Shown piece by piece: positions 1-10,559 of a stretch of 64,000 bases of DNA. The translations under genes were made by a program, and so were the position numbers. The DNA comes from Pseudopithomyces maydicus (taxonomy: Eukaryota; Ascomycota; Dothideomycetes; Pleosporales; Didymosphaeriaceae), in the NCBI GenBank assembly GCA_026873275.1, contig JANTUC010000006.1, positions 682,001-746,000 on the forward strand, given 5' to 3'. The notes beneath the pieces are model-generated. The model worked only from the letters and a program-made list of their open reading frames with translations. It was not told where the DNA came from and made no database searches. How positions within the stretch are numbered: the first letter of the stretch is position 1; every line of letters begins with the position of its first letter.

Positions 1-2816
1 AGGTCGTCGACGCCGTCGCCCATGAGGGCCCCCTCGGGGGTCGCTACAGGACATCTTAATCCGCCACATATACACAAAGCCCGTCGTCGAGAGCCTGGCT
101 GAGATACTCGCCCAGCCCTCACCATGGTCGCGCACTGTGCACCTGCAGATGTCTTTCGTCGCAAGGTTGATCACGAGGACATGTCGAGAAGAAGGCCACA
201 AGAAGATGCTGCTGGACGCCGGCGTCCTAGACCTGCTCACGGCCAGACTGGCTGCCATGGCTGCTGCAGATGACCCATCTCCGCCTCAGCACTCCTCAAG
301 TCACCATGCCGACGCCCTGCCCCGAGCATACCTAGCCGACATTCTCGAGGCTATATCATCCATCATCAAGCATTCACACTACAACACAGCGCGCTTCGTG
401 TATTCACAGCACATCCAGAACCTATTCGCATGGCCAAAGGGCGCCTCGGGAGGCTTTGAAGGTTACGGCACATCGTCGGCCACCAACAATTGGGATAGGT
501 TGATTCCGCGCTTACAAACCCTGCACAGCAAGTCGGATCCTTACACAAAGAGCTGGCCTGCCTTGGGTTCTGGGCCTGAGAGTGGGAGCTACGCACGCCT
601 ACCAAGCATGGAATCGCTGCAGCCAAGCTCGAGCAGGAACGTTGTTTCCGAGGAGTCTGAAACACCACTATTCACATGGCTTGTGTTTGCAGCAAGGAGA
701 GGGGAAGGCAGAGAGCGCTTGGCTGCGTGTTGGCTACTTGCTTTGCTGAAGAAGTTCGGTGAGCGGTGGTCTCTGAGCGATCCCACGAAGACGACACGTG
801 AACGCCATTTCTCCTATCTGATCATACCATTGGTGGTTAGAATGATTGAAGAAGCAAACGCGACGACAAAGTCGACCGAGAAGATGAATGATCTTGATTC
901 GGCAGACAGGGAAGAGATGAGACTTGTAGTCGAGCGGTCTCCTCTGGTTCTGGCTGAACTCATTGCGAGCAACAAGACACTACAGAATGCCGCTGTCGAT
1001 GCCAAGATCCTGCCAACTCTCGTGCAGATGTTGAAGAGATCATTTGATCCAATAATGACATCGAACAAACCCTTGTGGCAGCCAAAATCTTCTACACAAA
1101 CAGTGCGGGACCCTTCAGTCGATCTTGCATCGTCGACCTTGGGAAGACCAGGACTAGGGGCGGACATTGTGCATGCATACGAGTACAGAGAAAGCGCCCT
1201 GCTGGCATTAGCAGCAATAGCCGACTCTCAGGACAATTTCAGGAAGCTCATCATTGAGATGGGTGGCGCGCCACTTATCATCGATTCTCTTATTCCATTC
1301 ACGACCACTTCGAATGATATTACCTCGGCGGCTGCAGGCTCAAATGCGGCAAAATTTGGTAACCCAGAGGCCGTGCTCATTGCAGCCTGCAAAGTCACAA
1401 GATCACTTTCAAGATCGGTAAGCGTTTTGCGAACCAGCTTGATTGATCACGGCATTGCACAACCTTCATTTGACCTCTTGACCCATCCCGACCTGAAGGT
1501 CCAGATTGCCGCTACAGAGGTCATCACGAACTTGGTCTTAGAGGTATCACCGATGCGTACGGTAGGTTACCTGTCCCCTTTCTATAATTCGTACGAGAAA
1601 CCAACAGAACATATAGGAGATTATTGAAGCGGGTGCATTAGAGACGCTTTGCGAGCATTGCCGCTCTGCTAACTTCGACCTCAGATACGGTAGTCTTTGG
1701 GCACTCAAACATCTCTGCTTAGGTCTTCCACCGCATATGCGGAAGAAGTGTCTCGATATTTTAGGGGTGGGGTGGTTGAAGCAAGTGCTCAACGGCGAGC
1801 CTGCGTCTAGAGCAGCGCTTTCGGCACCTCTCGGCATGGGCACGCCTAATGCCGTAGGCGAGCAAGTTGATATTCTTAATGCCGTTGACGATCCTCATAT
1901 GGATGTTGACGAGGAACCATCATCTTCGGAAGACGAGCATGCCATGACGGACAGCATCCCTTCACTTCATCGTCATCAGCGACCAGGATCTCGATACACG
2001 AGTGCGACTAACATTCGCGACCGTCTCCAACAGATCAAGAGTGATGAGCAAGATACAAATCTGAGTAACGAACGTGATGAAATTCGCATACAAGAGCAGG
2101 CTTTAGACTTCGTTCGCAACTTCATCACCGAAGAAAAAGCATCTGGTGAGATGATTGATCACCTTTTGAACGAGTACAACCGTTCCGAATTCTTCGAGAT
2201 CTTGGACTCCAAACTGCGGCCAAAGAATATCGCATCTGGCAGCACCGGAACAAATCCACCTGCATCTTCCTATTGGTCTCCGAATTCTTCCCGCCTTTCC
2301 TTCTCGCAAAACTCCACCACAGCAGCCCAACCTAACTGGGCCGCGTATCCTGCTGTCGACCTCATAATCGCATCCCTTTACATTCTCGTCCATCTAGCGA
2401 ATGGTCGACCGTCTCATCGTTCCCTCCTCATCTCGCAAACGCCACTTATGCAACACATACTACCATTGTTAACGCATCCTCGGCGTGACGTGCGTCTCCC
2501 TTGCGCTTGGTTTGTCAACAACCTCGTGTGGGAAGAAGACAGTAGCGATGCTGGTCCAACACGGGAGCGCGCGCAGCAGCTACGCTCACTGGGCTTTGAA
2601 GAGGGTGTGAGGGTATTGAGTAGGGATATTGATCTTGATGTCAGGGAAAGGGCAAGGACGGCGGTAGAACAATTGGGAAAGTTGCTAGGAAACGATGCAA
2701 GGTACGGGAGCCCTGGAGTCAATGTAATGTACGGTGAGGGAGCGGCTGCGGGGAGTGGCCTGGGTGGCCTGAGGGGATTGGGTGGCGGGCACCAGGGGAG
2801 GTGGGGCAGGGACTAA
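1..2816 (+). CDS. GID5: Armadillo-repeat protein, GID5/Vid28 (ARMC8)-like; 5' end outside window
   Basis: This is probably the armadillo subunit of the GID/CTLH ubiquitin ligase, which recognises gluconeogenic enzymes for degradation. The reading frame is open from about position 50, just after a CTACAG acceptor-like site, so at least one upstream exon or intron lies at the window edge. An intron at 1562-1616 (GTAGGT...ATATAG) joins two long exons in phase and removes a premature stop; the frame then runs to TAA at 2814-2816. The protein is built of leucine/alanine-rich helical repeats. The stretch just after the intron (LRYGSLWALKHLCLG) is a typical ARM repeat, and an acidic linker near EEPSSSEDEH separates two repeat blocks. 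The C-terminus is glycine-rich. The GID5 assignment rests on overall resemblance to ARMC8-type proteins; another ARM protein is possible. Confidence 0.7.
1562..1616 (+). other. Spliceosomal intron in the ARM-repeat gene
   Basis: A 55-bp intron with donor GTAGGT and acceptor ATATAG. Removing it joins the codon for Thr (ACG) to GAG in phase 0 and links two long open frames that otherwise end in stops. Confidence 0.8.
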
Positions 2817-4379
2817 GGTATTCATGAGCGGCGTTATTTTTCAAGCGTCAGTTCAGAATCGATACTGAAGAGGATACTGGAATGCTTGAGCGTGTATTGT
2901 TACTGTAGGAAGGAACACCGACCGGAGGGAATACGTATGACATAAGAAATTAGCATATCTTATGGTCAAAGCTTCCAGGTGTGCATGAGCCGCATGATTC
3001 AGGTTCTTGTCTTATTGCATATGGGTTAACGCACTTGATACAATTTAAATATACTTATTAAATGCTTTTGTAGTAGCTGTCACTAGGTGGGAGCTAGATA
3101 CTCGGTAACTTGGCTGAGACATTGCATTAGCTTCGGCTGAAAGAAGAAAGAAAATAGTAGGTCTTACAAGATGTCTTCCGTCGTTTGATTAGTTCTGGGT
3201 AACCATTCAGCACGTAAGCAGGCGGTAAGGAGCTAGGTACTTCATTCCTTCCGGAATCATCCGCGCCCTCTGTTACTGCGATTCCCCTTCTATTGCGCGG
3301 AATCACCCGCGCGATCTATTCCTGCATTTCCTCTTCAGTCGCGCATGTATTATGTTTTAAAGGATAGCGTTTATCGCGACATGGTCTAGTACAGTTCATC
3401 GTTGAGATAGTAGTATAGCCATAATGCCATAATTTTTACCGCGATATCCGCGAGCCCCATTGGGAATACCATCGTGCTTCTAAACTAGAATCCGGATCTG
3501 GGGTCAGAAAAATCGATCGTCACAACCTATGGAACGGTTGCGGGATTCCGAAAGCGCCGTCAGCTTATTCCAAATACACTGATAGGTATGATATCTTTTC
3601 GTCGTTCATTCCCTCGAAAACGACAACGCCAAGCTCAGAGGTAACATGTGTGCCTACTGTCTCGGAGATACCGCGGCTGAACCGGAGATCCATACCAGGG
3701 CCTATAATAAAGTACTGTGGCGGACAAGCATGAAATTGTGGTTCGACTCGGGTCCCGAGGCGAGGCTTAGCTGAGAGCACGGTGTCAGAATCAACGACTA
3801 CACTACGAGAGGAAAATATTACGTGGGGTCTAAAATAGACATTACGACACCAATCTCCGCTTGCTTGAGTAGGGCTATGGATGTTGGGAAAATGCACAAT
3901 TGATTGCTGTTATGATGCTACAGGCTTTTCTACGAAATCATGCACGAAAATTTATGTGAATGTGTTCCGGTATACCAGAATAACTTGCGTGACGTGTTAC
4001 TCGATGCGTAGTGAAAATATTCTCAGGGTCGGCCAATCATGTCATCAACGTCGTAAGAACAAGGAAAAAGGATGCATCAGAATAATAGAGAAAACATAAA
4101 TAAACTGAATAGAAACAACAAGAGAGTGGAGGAACATGCTGGTATGTCTAATGACCCTGCAATGTAACACTGAAAAATTTTCTCCCCAATAAAACCAAAG
4201 ATAAGAGCAAACGAGGGAATGGCTAAGAAACAAAACAAAGATAAAACTGGCAGGAAATATAATTTTTGACGCACTGTCGGTATACAAATCGAAATTAATA
4301 ATGGGAAGGCAGAAAATCAAAGCCAAGTGTTCGGTCATGAGGTATTGAAAACGTTTTCGGTGTGGGATTTCGGTGTGCG
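2817..4379. other. Intergenic region between convergent genes, no gene seen
   Basis: About 1.56 kb, partly A+T-rich, between the 3' ends of the ARM-repeat gene and the Zn2Cys6 gene. It contains a 46-bp imperfect tandem duplication (listed separately). Short open stretches here have no recognisable domain or splice structure. I see no tRNA or transposon ends. Confidence 0.6.
3252..3343. repeat. Imperfect tandem duplication, two 46-bp units
   Basis: The units 3252-3297 and 3298-3343 align without gaps and differ at 11 of 46 positions by my count. Each begins CGGAATCA and ends in GCG. Several differences are C/T or G/A transitions. Confidence 0.75.
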
Positions 4380-6886
4380 TTAATTCGAAGGCGTAAAGCT
4401 CTGCGTAGTGGTTGGTTCCTGCGACCAGATATTGAAAGTCTCTTCATTGGCGACTGAAGAAATAAAGTTCAAAGCCCAGTACTCTGGACCCTGTTCGAGG
4501 TGCGAATGCCCGGCTGTGGCTGGCCCTGCAAAAGTTAACGATAAGTCTGTATCGATGCAATATAAAAACATACAAGAAAGGTCTAGGTCGATATGCTTAA
4601 GCATATCCCACCAGTTCCATTCCGGTGCACTATCTTCCATTGCCGCTTCTTCTTCTCCTCTCTGCTTTTCTGCGATCTCGGCATAGGCATCCAACTTTTC
4701 CCATGGAATTTCAAACCCCAAGGTCTCATCAGAAGTTGGACTAAGCGAGGTGCTTGCCATGGGCTCTAGAAACTTGGAGATATACCATTGACAAAGTTCA
4801 CGCTCTTCGCTGCTGGGTCGACTGACCAGACCAAGAATTATGACAGGCAATAGAACAAGGCCGAAAGATGCAGGACCAAGATGAGGCCTTAGGGCATCCA
4901 AAGTAGATGAAAGAGTCGAAAAAGCTTCCATGTGGATGTCGTATCTGGTCTCCCATATATTAGAGCCAGTCGAATCAGTTGGGAGCCGCGGAGATGGCAT
5001 AGGAGATGGGCTACGCGACAGCGAGTTTCCGAAATAGGTCCCAGCGGTCAGATAGTCTTGATCTGCTGACTCGTAGAACTGATTGGCGCGCCAAGTCTCA
5101 GGATATTGGTCAGAAAATGAGAGCTCCGCCTCTGTTTCTGGAGCTTGGGGTGGTGGCACTAGTTCCGGTCGTCCAAAGTAAAGATATCGAAGCACTAGAA
5201 TTATAATTGCCGCTTTCCAAGCTTCACCGACAAGATCCCAGTATTTCACGTGTGTCTGTATATCCCTAAAATACGTCAGATGAGGCTCCAAGGGGGATTT
5301 GGATCATTTACAATGGGTCATGTTGATGATATTTGTCTGCCAGGTCTCTGGTACCATGCTCCGGCTCAAATGATAAGACATCGGCCAGTATACGCTGTCT
5401 TGTATGTATACAGGCGGGGCTAATAGAACTGCCGTCCCCAAATATCTTTTGCGCGCACGCCGTTGTATCCCAGATAGCGAATACCAGAGATGTAGCACAG
5501 CCATTGAGAATCCTGCTTTTTGCATAGGGTGACTGTATTAATAGTTCAAGAGCATTTCGCGAACATTGTTTGTACTTTGTTAGAGGCGTGTGCGAGGTTA
5601 CAACCCACATCTACATTTGTTAGCAATTACTCGTTGGTCATCCACACAAACATGATAGTAATACCGTTTCAAATAGAGAAACCTGAAGTAGTGGCGCATG
5701 TAAGTGTGGATAGTACAAGGCAAGATTTTGTATGCCGCCCAGCCATGACATAACATGCATCATACCAAGGGTGTGTACAATCCATCTGCTCATCCCATGA
5801 TCGAAAAGCTGTTGGATGTTAACCTTGTTCGACGTGTTTTCCCAAATAGCTTACATCCATGGCGAAAATCAATATTCCGCAGGAGACGACGACATCCGGT
5901 CGTTGATCAAGTTGTTGCTGGGGGACTCTCAAAAGCTGGTTATGACTCTGGAATACATTGACCTTCGTCTCTAGAGCAAGTCGTTCAATGGCCGTATTTC
6001 CTGGATTTCGTGACATCATATGAACGGTCGATATCCCAAGCAAACAATTAACAATAGACTTCGGCAATTTATGAGCGTATTCTCGGCTGAGAGGTGCAAT
6101 TCTGTGATAAAAAGAGGCTTCTTTCTGGTTCGTCGGATCTTGACAAAAAGTCGAATTATCTAAGTAGTTGAAAATAGGTCAGAAAATATGGTCAAGATGT
6201 TGAAGAATCTTCAGTCCTGCGATTAGAAACCACTCACAGTAAGCTATAATCTCATCGTACTGGCTTTGACAAGCCACCACGTTTGCGTCGCTATGATCTG
6301 ACGGATGAAATCCAGATTGGGCTGCTTCTTGCAGGACGCTGTCGACTTGTTGCTGAACGCTGTTACGGACCAGATCCATGGCGTTGTCTTTGACTCATTA
6401 GCTATTTAAAACATCGTAAGATATTTGTACTTACCGTCAACAACAGGTTGAGACTTGCCCTTGAGCTTGCCTCGGACCGCAACACCATCTGCCCATCTGC
6501 CAGAGAAAGAGTCAGTTCGTCGTCCACAAAGAAAGCATGACCTTTAGACCAAAGAAACTATTTGTTCTAGAGAAGTCTCTCCAGATAGTCGCTAGTCATG
6601 CGAGTAATGCCGATTCAAAGAAAAAAATACCTCAGCGGCTTTTGGTACCCCAAACACTCGATTCCTCTCTTCCTGCATTTCGCGCTGATATGGAACGTTA
6701 GATGAAGACGTGCGTGAAAATCATGAAATAAGCCTACCAGTATGGCAAGATGCGATCGCATCTAACGTGTCTCCTTCTGCAAGTATAGCAAGGGACATCA
6801 GATAGCTCGGGTAGGTGATCGGAAGCTGAATTTGATCTTGTTGGAGTGTCCCACTGAGACGAGGATGGGTGTGAAGATGGAAGCAT
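4380..6886 (-). CDS. Zn2Cys6 fungal transcription factor, multi-exon
   Basis: A nuclear DNA-binding regulator, hidden because it is split into small exons. Exons read with confidence: 6886-6738, 6684-6631, 6496-6435, 6387-6238, 6159-5855, then about 5805-5680 and one starting at 5610, and a last block ending at 4380 with an intron at 4573-4526. The N-terminus (start ATG at 6886) carries a textbook binuclear cluster, Cys33-X2-Cys36-X6-Cys43-X6-Cys50-X2-Cys53-X6-Cys60, followed by the usual basic stretch ADGVAVRGKLKGK. The rest (ISTVHMM, LFDHGMSRWIVH, VGEAWKAAIIILVLRY) looks like the fungal-specific regulatory domain PF11951. The junction between the exon at about 5610-5310 and the final exon (near 5270) is not resolved: all frames close near 5300, so either an intron with a weak donor or a small lesion lies there. 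Its target is unknown; the nearest gene beyond its start encodes a small secreted protein. Confidence 0.8.
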
Positions 6887-9196
6887 TTCGAATATTCTTA
6901 TAAATATAGACAAATATGTGATAGCAGATCACTTTGTGGCGACATGGACAGTCTTATATGACCTTCAAACTAAAACCATGATGCCATGATTGAGGTGGGG
7001 CGACTCGGGTGTAAGGCTGCGGGTCATTGTTCCCACAGCGCTTGGTTATTGTAGGGCTGAAGTTTTTGGAGAGTATCCAACTCGGAATGCGGACAAGGTG
7101 TTCGTCTGACTGACATGGTGTCTTGCGGAGAAAAAGCTGGCAGGATTGGGCGGGCGGGAAGGCGGGCTAAAATTGCATAAAAATAATTGGGTAGTGGACA
7201 ATTCATCGCCAAGGATCTTGCCTAATATTATGTAGAAGGATGTTTTTTACAAGCTTGTCGACGGGAAGAAGCGTGCAATCCCTGACGTTCTACCTTGGAT
7301 AGCCTTTTCGAGCTTAGTGGCGATGTAGGTTCTCACCTATCGTCCTAGAAATCTACAATCATGTCACACAGGCGGCCAACGCTCCATTGGCACGATGCAT
7401 GCCGTGGTCGGAACACGTGAGCAATACAGAAGGGCAGATGCCACAATACAGTTCCTACCGCCCAAAGATAGTCAGCTGGCTAGGGCGCAGTACGCCTTCT
7501 TGACAACCTGACATAATGAACGGACAGGGCGCAGACTAGATCGGCTTCTGCTCTGTTCCTGCTGACAGTTGCAACGTACCGCTTGTGCGAGTACTAACAT
7601 AGTGATGGGAGAAGGCAGTGCAGGAAATGCCCTCGAGTCGGTCCAATCATTGCCCGCTAATGGATTAGTCACTCAGCTTACCTACGCTTCTACCACCGTA
7701 GGTATGCCGGGGTGGTAACTTCGGATTACCACCTAGCGACTGATCCAAAGATCCGTCCCTGTCAGCCGGAACACCTAAGCAACTGCACACCATACAAAAC
7801 ACTTCCTCTAAAGTCGGTGATATTCGAGTACATTTTAGTCGCCAGGCGCGGAGGTGGGAAGGGCTAAACCTAAATCATTGACGATTCGGTCTTTTGTCGC
7901 GGTGGACCAACCAATCCCGTCTTGAGTGCCCGATCAGGAATACAAATTGCACATGTTTAATCCGCAGACCAAGGCGTATGTCGTATCTGCGCCTGGGTAC
8001 CACCGCAATAAAACACTGACATAAGGATCGACCTAACAGACGTGCACATGAATGTGGGGTCCGAAAGAAGGAACCGTGCTCCACTGAATGGTGCTATAAA
8101 CGGGCACTTTGCAATCCTTCTCTTGGGGGATCCACTCCAGTAATCCAAGGAACACCAAGACGCAACTTTTCTAATTCCAAACCAAAGACATATCAATTAA
8201 ACATTCTTAGAAGATGGAAAATCATCAACTGGTATTTAAAACTACTCAAAGATGATGTGAAAGTGCAGAATTTCTTTAGTTCCAATGCCTTGGTACTCAA
8301 TAGCAATCGTCATAAAATAAAGCAGACCATGCAATAGCAGCATATTAAATGCGCCAGATCAATCAGGACACAACTGTACATGATATATCTAAACACGGTG
8401 GCTTTAATCGTACTTGTGAATATACGGCCGCTAAATGTATAACCATTCATGTCACCATCTTTGCAAAAATAATCGTTTGGTAACAAACAAAAAGGCATTA
8501 AAATGTGCAAAAATAGTAGTGCATATATAAAATATCACCTACATTTGTCTTACGAGAGAGGGTGGATATTTGTTTAGGATGATAAATGTCTCTAGGGGTG
8601 GGAAGGGGTGTTGCGCCGATTGGTTTCTTCTTTTGGGGAGGACGAACTTCACGTTTGGCTGCAACCAGTGACTTGAAAGCTGTAATTTTTTATGATTCGT
8701 ATGCAAAGTAGACTTCTAAGGATTGGGATTCTTGGTACATTCCAGTTTAGAATCAGTTCTTAAGTACTCTACTAAAGGAGGCTGGTGCTACAGCATGGTT
8801 TTCTTGAGCTAAGAGGTGCTCAGCTAAAGAGTAAAAGGGGGAGCGGAAGTGCGTGACTTTTTACTAGTCAGTTGAGAGAATTTAATTTGCTTCTCTCATT
8901 CCTGAGGTCTGGGTAGTGGCTCATTCCGAGTGAAAACGTGCCAACCCTCCACACGGACCTCATTGACAGGCACGTGAACCCGCCACTCACCCAACCGATT
9001 GCAGGCTTCAGCGCCCATATCGTTTTACAAAACTCTATATAAGCCCCAATTCTCTTCCTTCTATCATACACACCCACGCTCGGTCTCGGTGCTCTCAACT
9101 TGGATTCCGGACAGAGTAGCATCTCGGACATACCTCCTACCTCTAAACAAGCTCCAGATATCCACCTTCTCGACCTCGAAATATCCTATTGTCACC
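6887..9196. other. Intergenic region upstream of two divergent genes
   Basis: About 2.3 kb between the divergent Zn2Cys6 gene and the small secreted protein gene. No open frame here has splice logic or a recognisable motif. The right end contains a TATA-like element before the secreted protein gene. Confidence 0.6.
9036..9042 (+). promoter_or_regulatory. TATA box of the small secreted protein gene
   Basis: TATATAA lies about 160 bp before the ATG, followed by a pyrimidine-rich stretch (TTCTCTTCCTTCTATC) typical of fungal transcription start regions. Confidence 0.55.
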
Positions 9197-9829
9197 ATGA
9201 GCATGATTTCGTTGATCATTTCCATGCTGTTCACCGCCGTTTTGGGCCTACCTCACGTGGGTATGCTGGATACCCCTGAGGTCCACGATGTTGGCCTCAT
9301 CTTCGATGACGTAAATTTCAGTAAGTATTGAACAGATACTATTGCTGAAGTTCATCTTTAATACCTGATAGAGGGCAACTCCACATTTTTGGTGGAGGTC
9401 AAGAAGAACCCGACCTGCCTCCCCATCAACGTCGACTCCACGGGTCGTCCCCAGTAAGTCATACATTAGTCATGAAAAGCAAGAGGCTAGACTAAGAGTA
9501 TCAACAGAGGTCTACAAATCTTTTCTATTCAGGTCTGCAAACCGGTATGTAACTCCCTAATAGAAACTTTGAAAGCGAAAGTGAACCCGCTGACCTTGTA
9601 CTGCTACATTTAGACAACCTGCGCATTTTTCACCGAGGAGAAGTGTTCCGCTGGCTCCACTGGCATCTTCTCTGTAACCTGCGATGGCCCTGGAGATGTT
9701 CCAAACCATCAAGCAGGCCAGGTGTTCAAGTCATACATTTGCGGCCAGAACATCGCTCGATCAGTCAACTTGGACGGCTCGGTGGCGCTTGTCACGGTGC
9801 CGCACGACCCGAATACTGGTATGATCTAA
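9197..9829 (+). CDS. Small secreted six-cysteine protein, candidate effector
   Basis: A predicted 152-aa secreted protein of unknown function. Exons 9197-9320, 9372-9453, 9508-9544 and 9614-9829 are joined by three introns with consensus ends (GTAAGT/GATAG, GTAAGT/ACAG, GTATGT/TTTAG), all in phase. The start is in good context (GTCACCATGA). Residues 1 to about 17 form a hydrophobic signal peptide (MSMISLIISMLFTAVLG). The mature chain has six cysteines, in TCLP, VCKP, TTCAF, KCSAG, VTCDG and YICGQ, enough for three disulfides. There is no GPI signal, membrane segment or known catalytic motif. Small size, secretion and even cysteine content fit the usual description of fungal effectors or secreted antimicrobial proteins, but I recognise no family. 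It is isolated between long intergenic stretches. Confidence 0.8.
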
Positions 9830-10559
9830 GCACAACTTGGTTAGTAACATGCTGCTTTCACCAATTCTAGAGCTAAGCATCCGCAGATGCGGTTGATTTA
9901 TCTTGGTTGCACGTCGTAACTCACATAATTTGGAATATAACGTCCATTTGATGGTCGCCAGAGGTACCGGGTAGAAGAACGATGAGCATATACAGTGTCA
10001 GCGAAGGACCTTAGATTGGCGTAGAAGCTTCCGTGGTCTATGGGATTTTGGCTGATATATTAACTATAGTCATACAATTTCGGAATCTATTTTTCAACCA
10101 TGCGGCTCGTGGTGGGCGACCTTTTGTTTGTCATTTTTCCTGAAGAGAGACCAACACACTACTCATATTATGCAGGTGGTGATACATTCACCCCCCTTGA
10201 ATATCTATCCAGCACTAATCAACCATGTTTCGACCGACAAACCCCTTGTTTGATATCCGTCTGGCAATACCCTCCCCCCACTGCTCTTCCCTACCCAATC
10301 TGAAGGTCATCACAGATACAGCATGTCTAAATTCGGAGTGACCCAATAGAAAACTGGAAACGTTTTTGATCAAACTCTTCTCTTATTTTAATACACATAT
10401 TCTTCTACACCACCCCTTCGATGCCTCTTTCATCACTCGTTACTTTGTCACTTCCCAAAGCCTAGTGCCTAGTGTTCTCCAAAAACCCACCCCCTCCTCT
10501 CTCTCTCGCCCCCAAATAATCCCGAAACCCACACACTCATAACGCGTTCATCATGTCAT
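9830..10559. other. Intergenic region between convergent genes
   Basis: About 730 bp between the 3' ends of the small secreted protein gene and SEC16. It is C/T-rich and A/T-rich in patches. No gene is seen. Confidence 0.6.

Noticed and set aside
6160..6237. Suspected frameshift between exons 4 and 5 of the Zn2Cys6 gene
   Set aside because: Re-reading the bases showed that a normal GTGAGT...TTAG intron joins the exons in phase.
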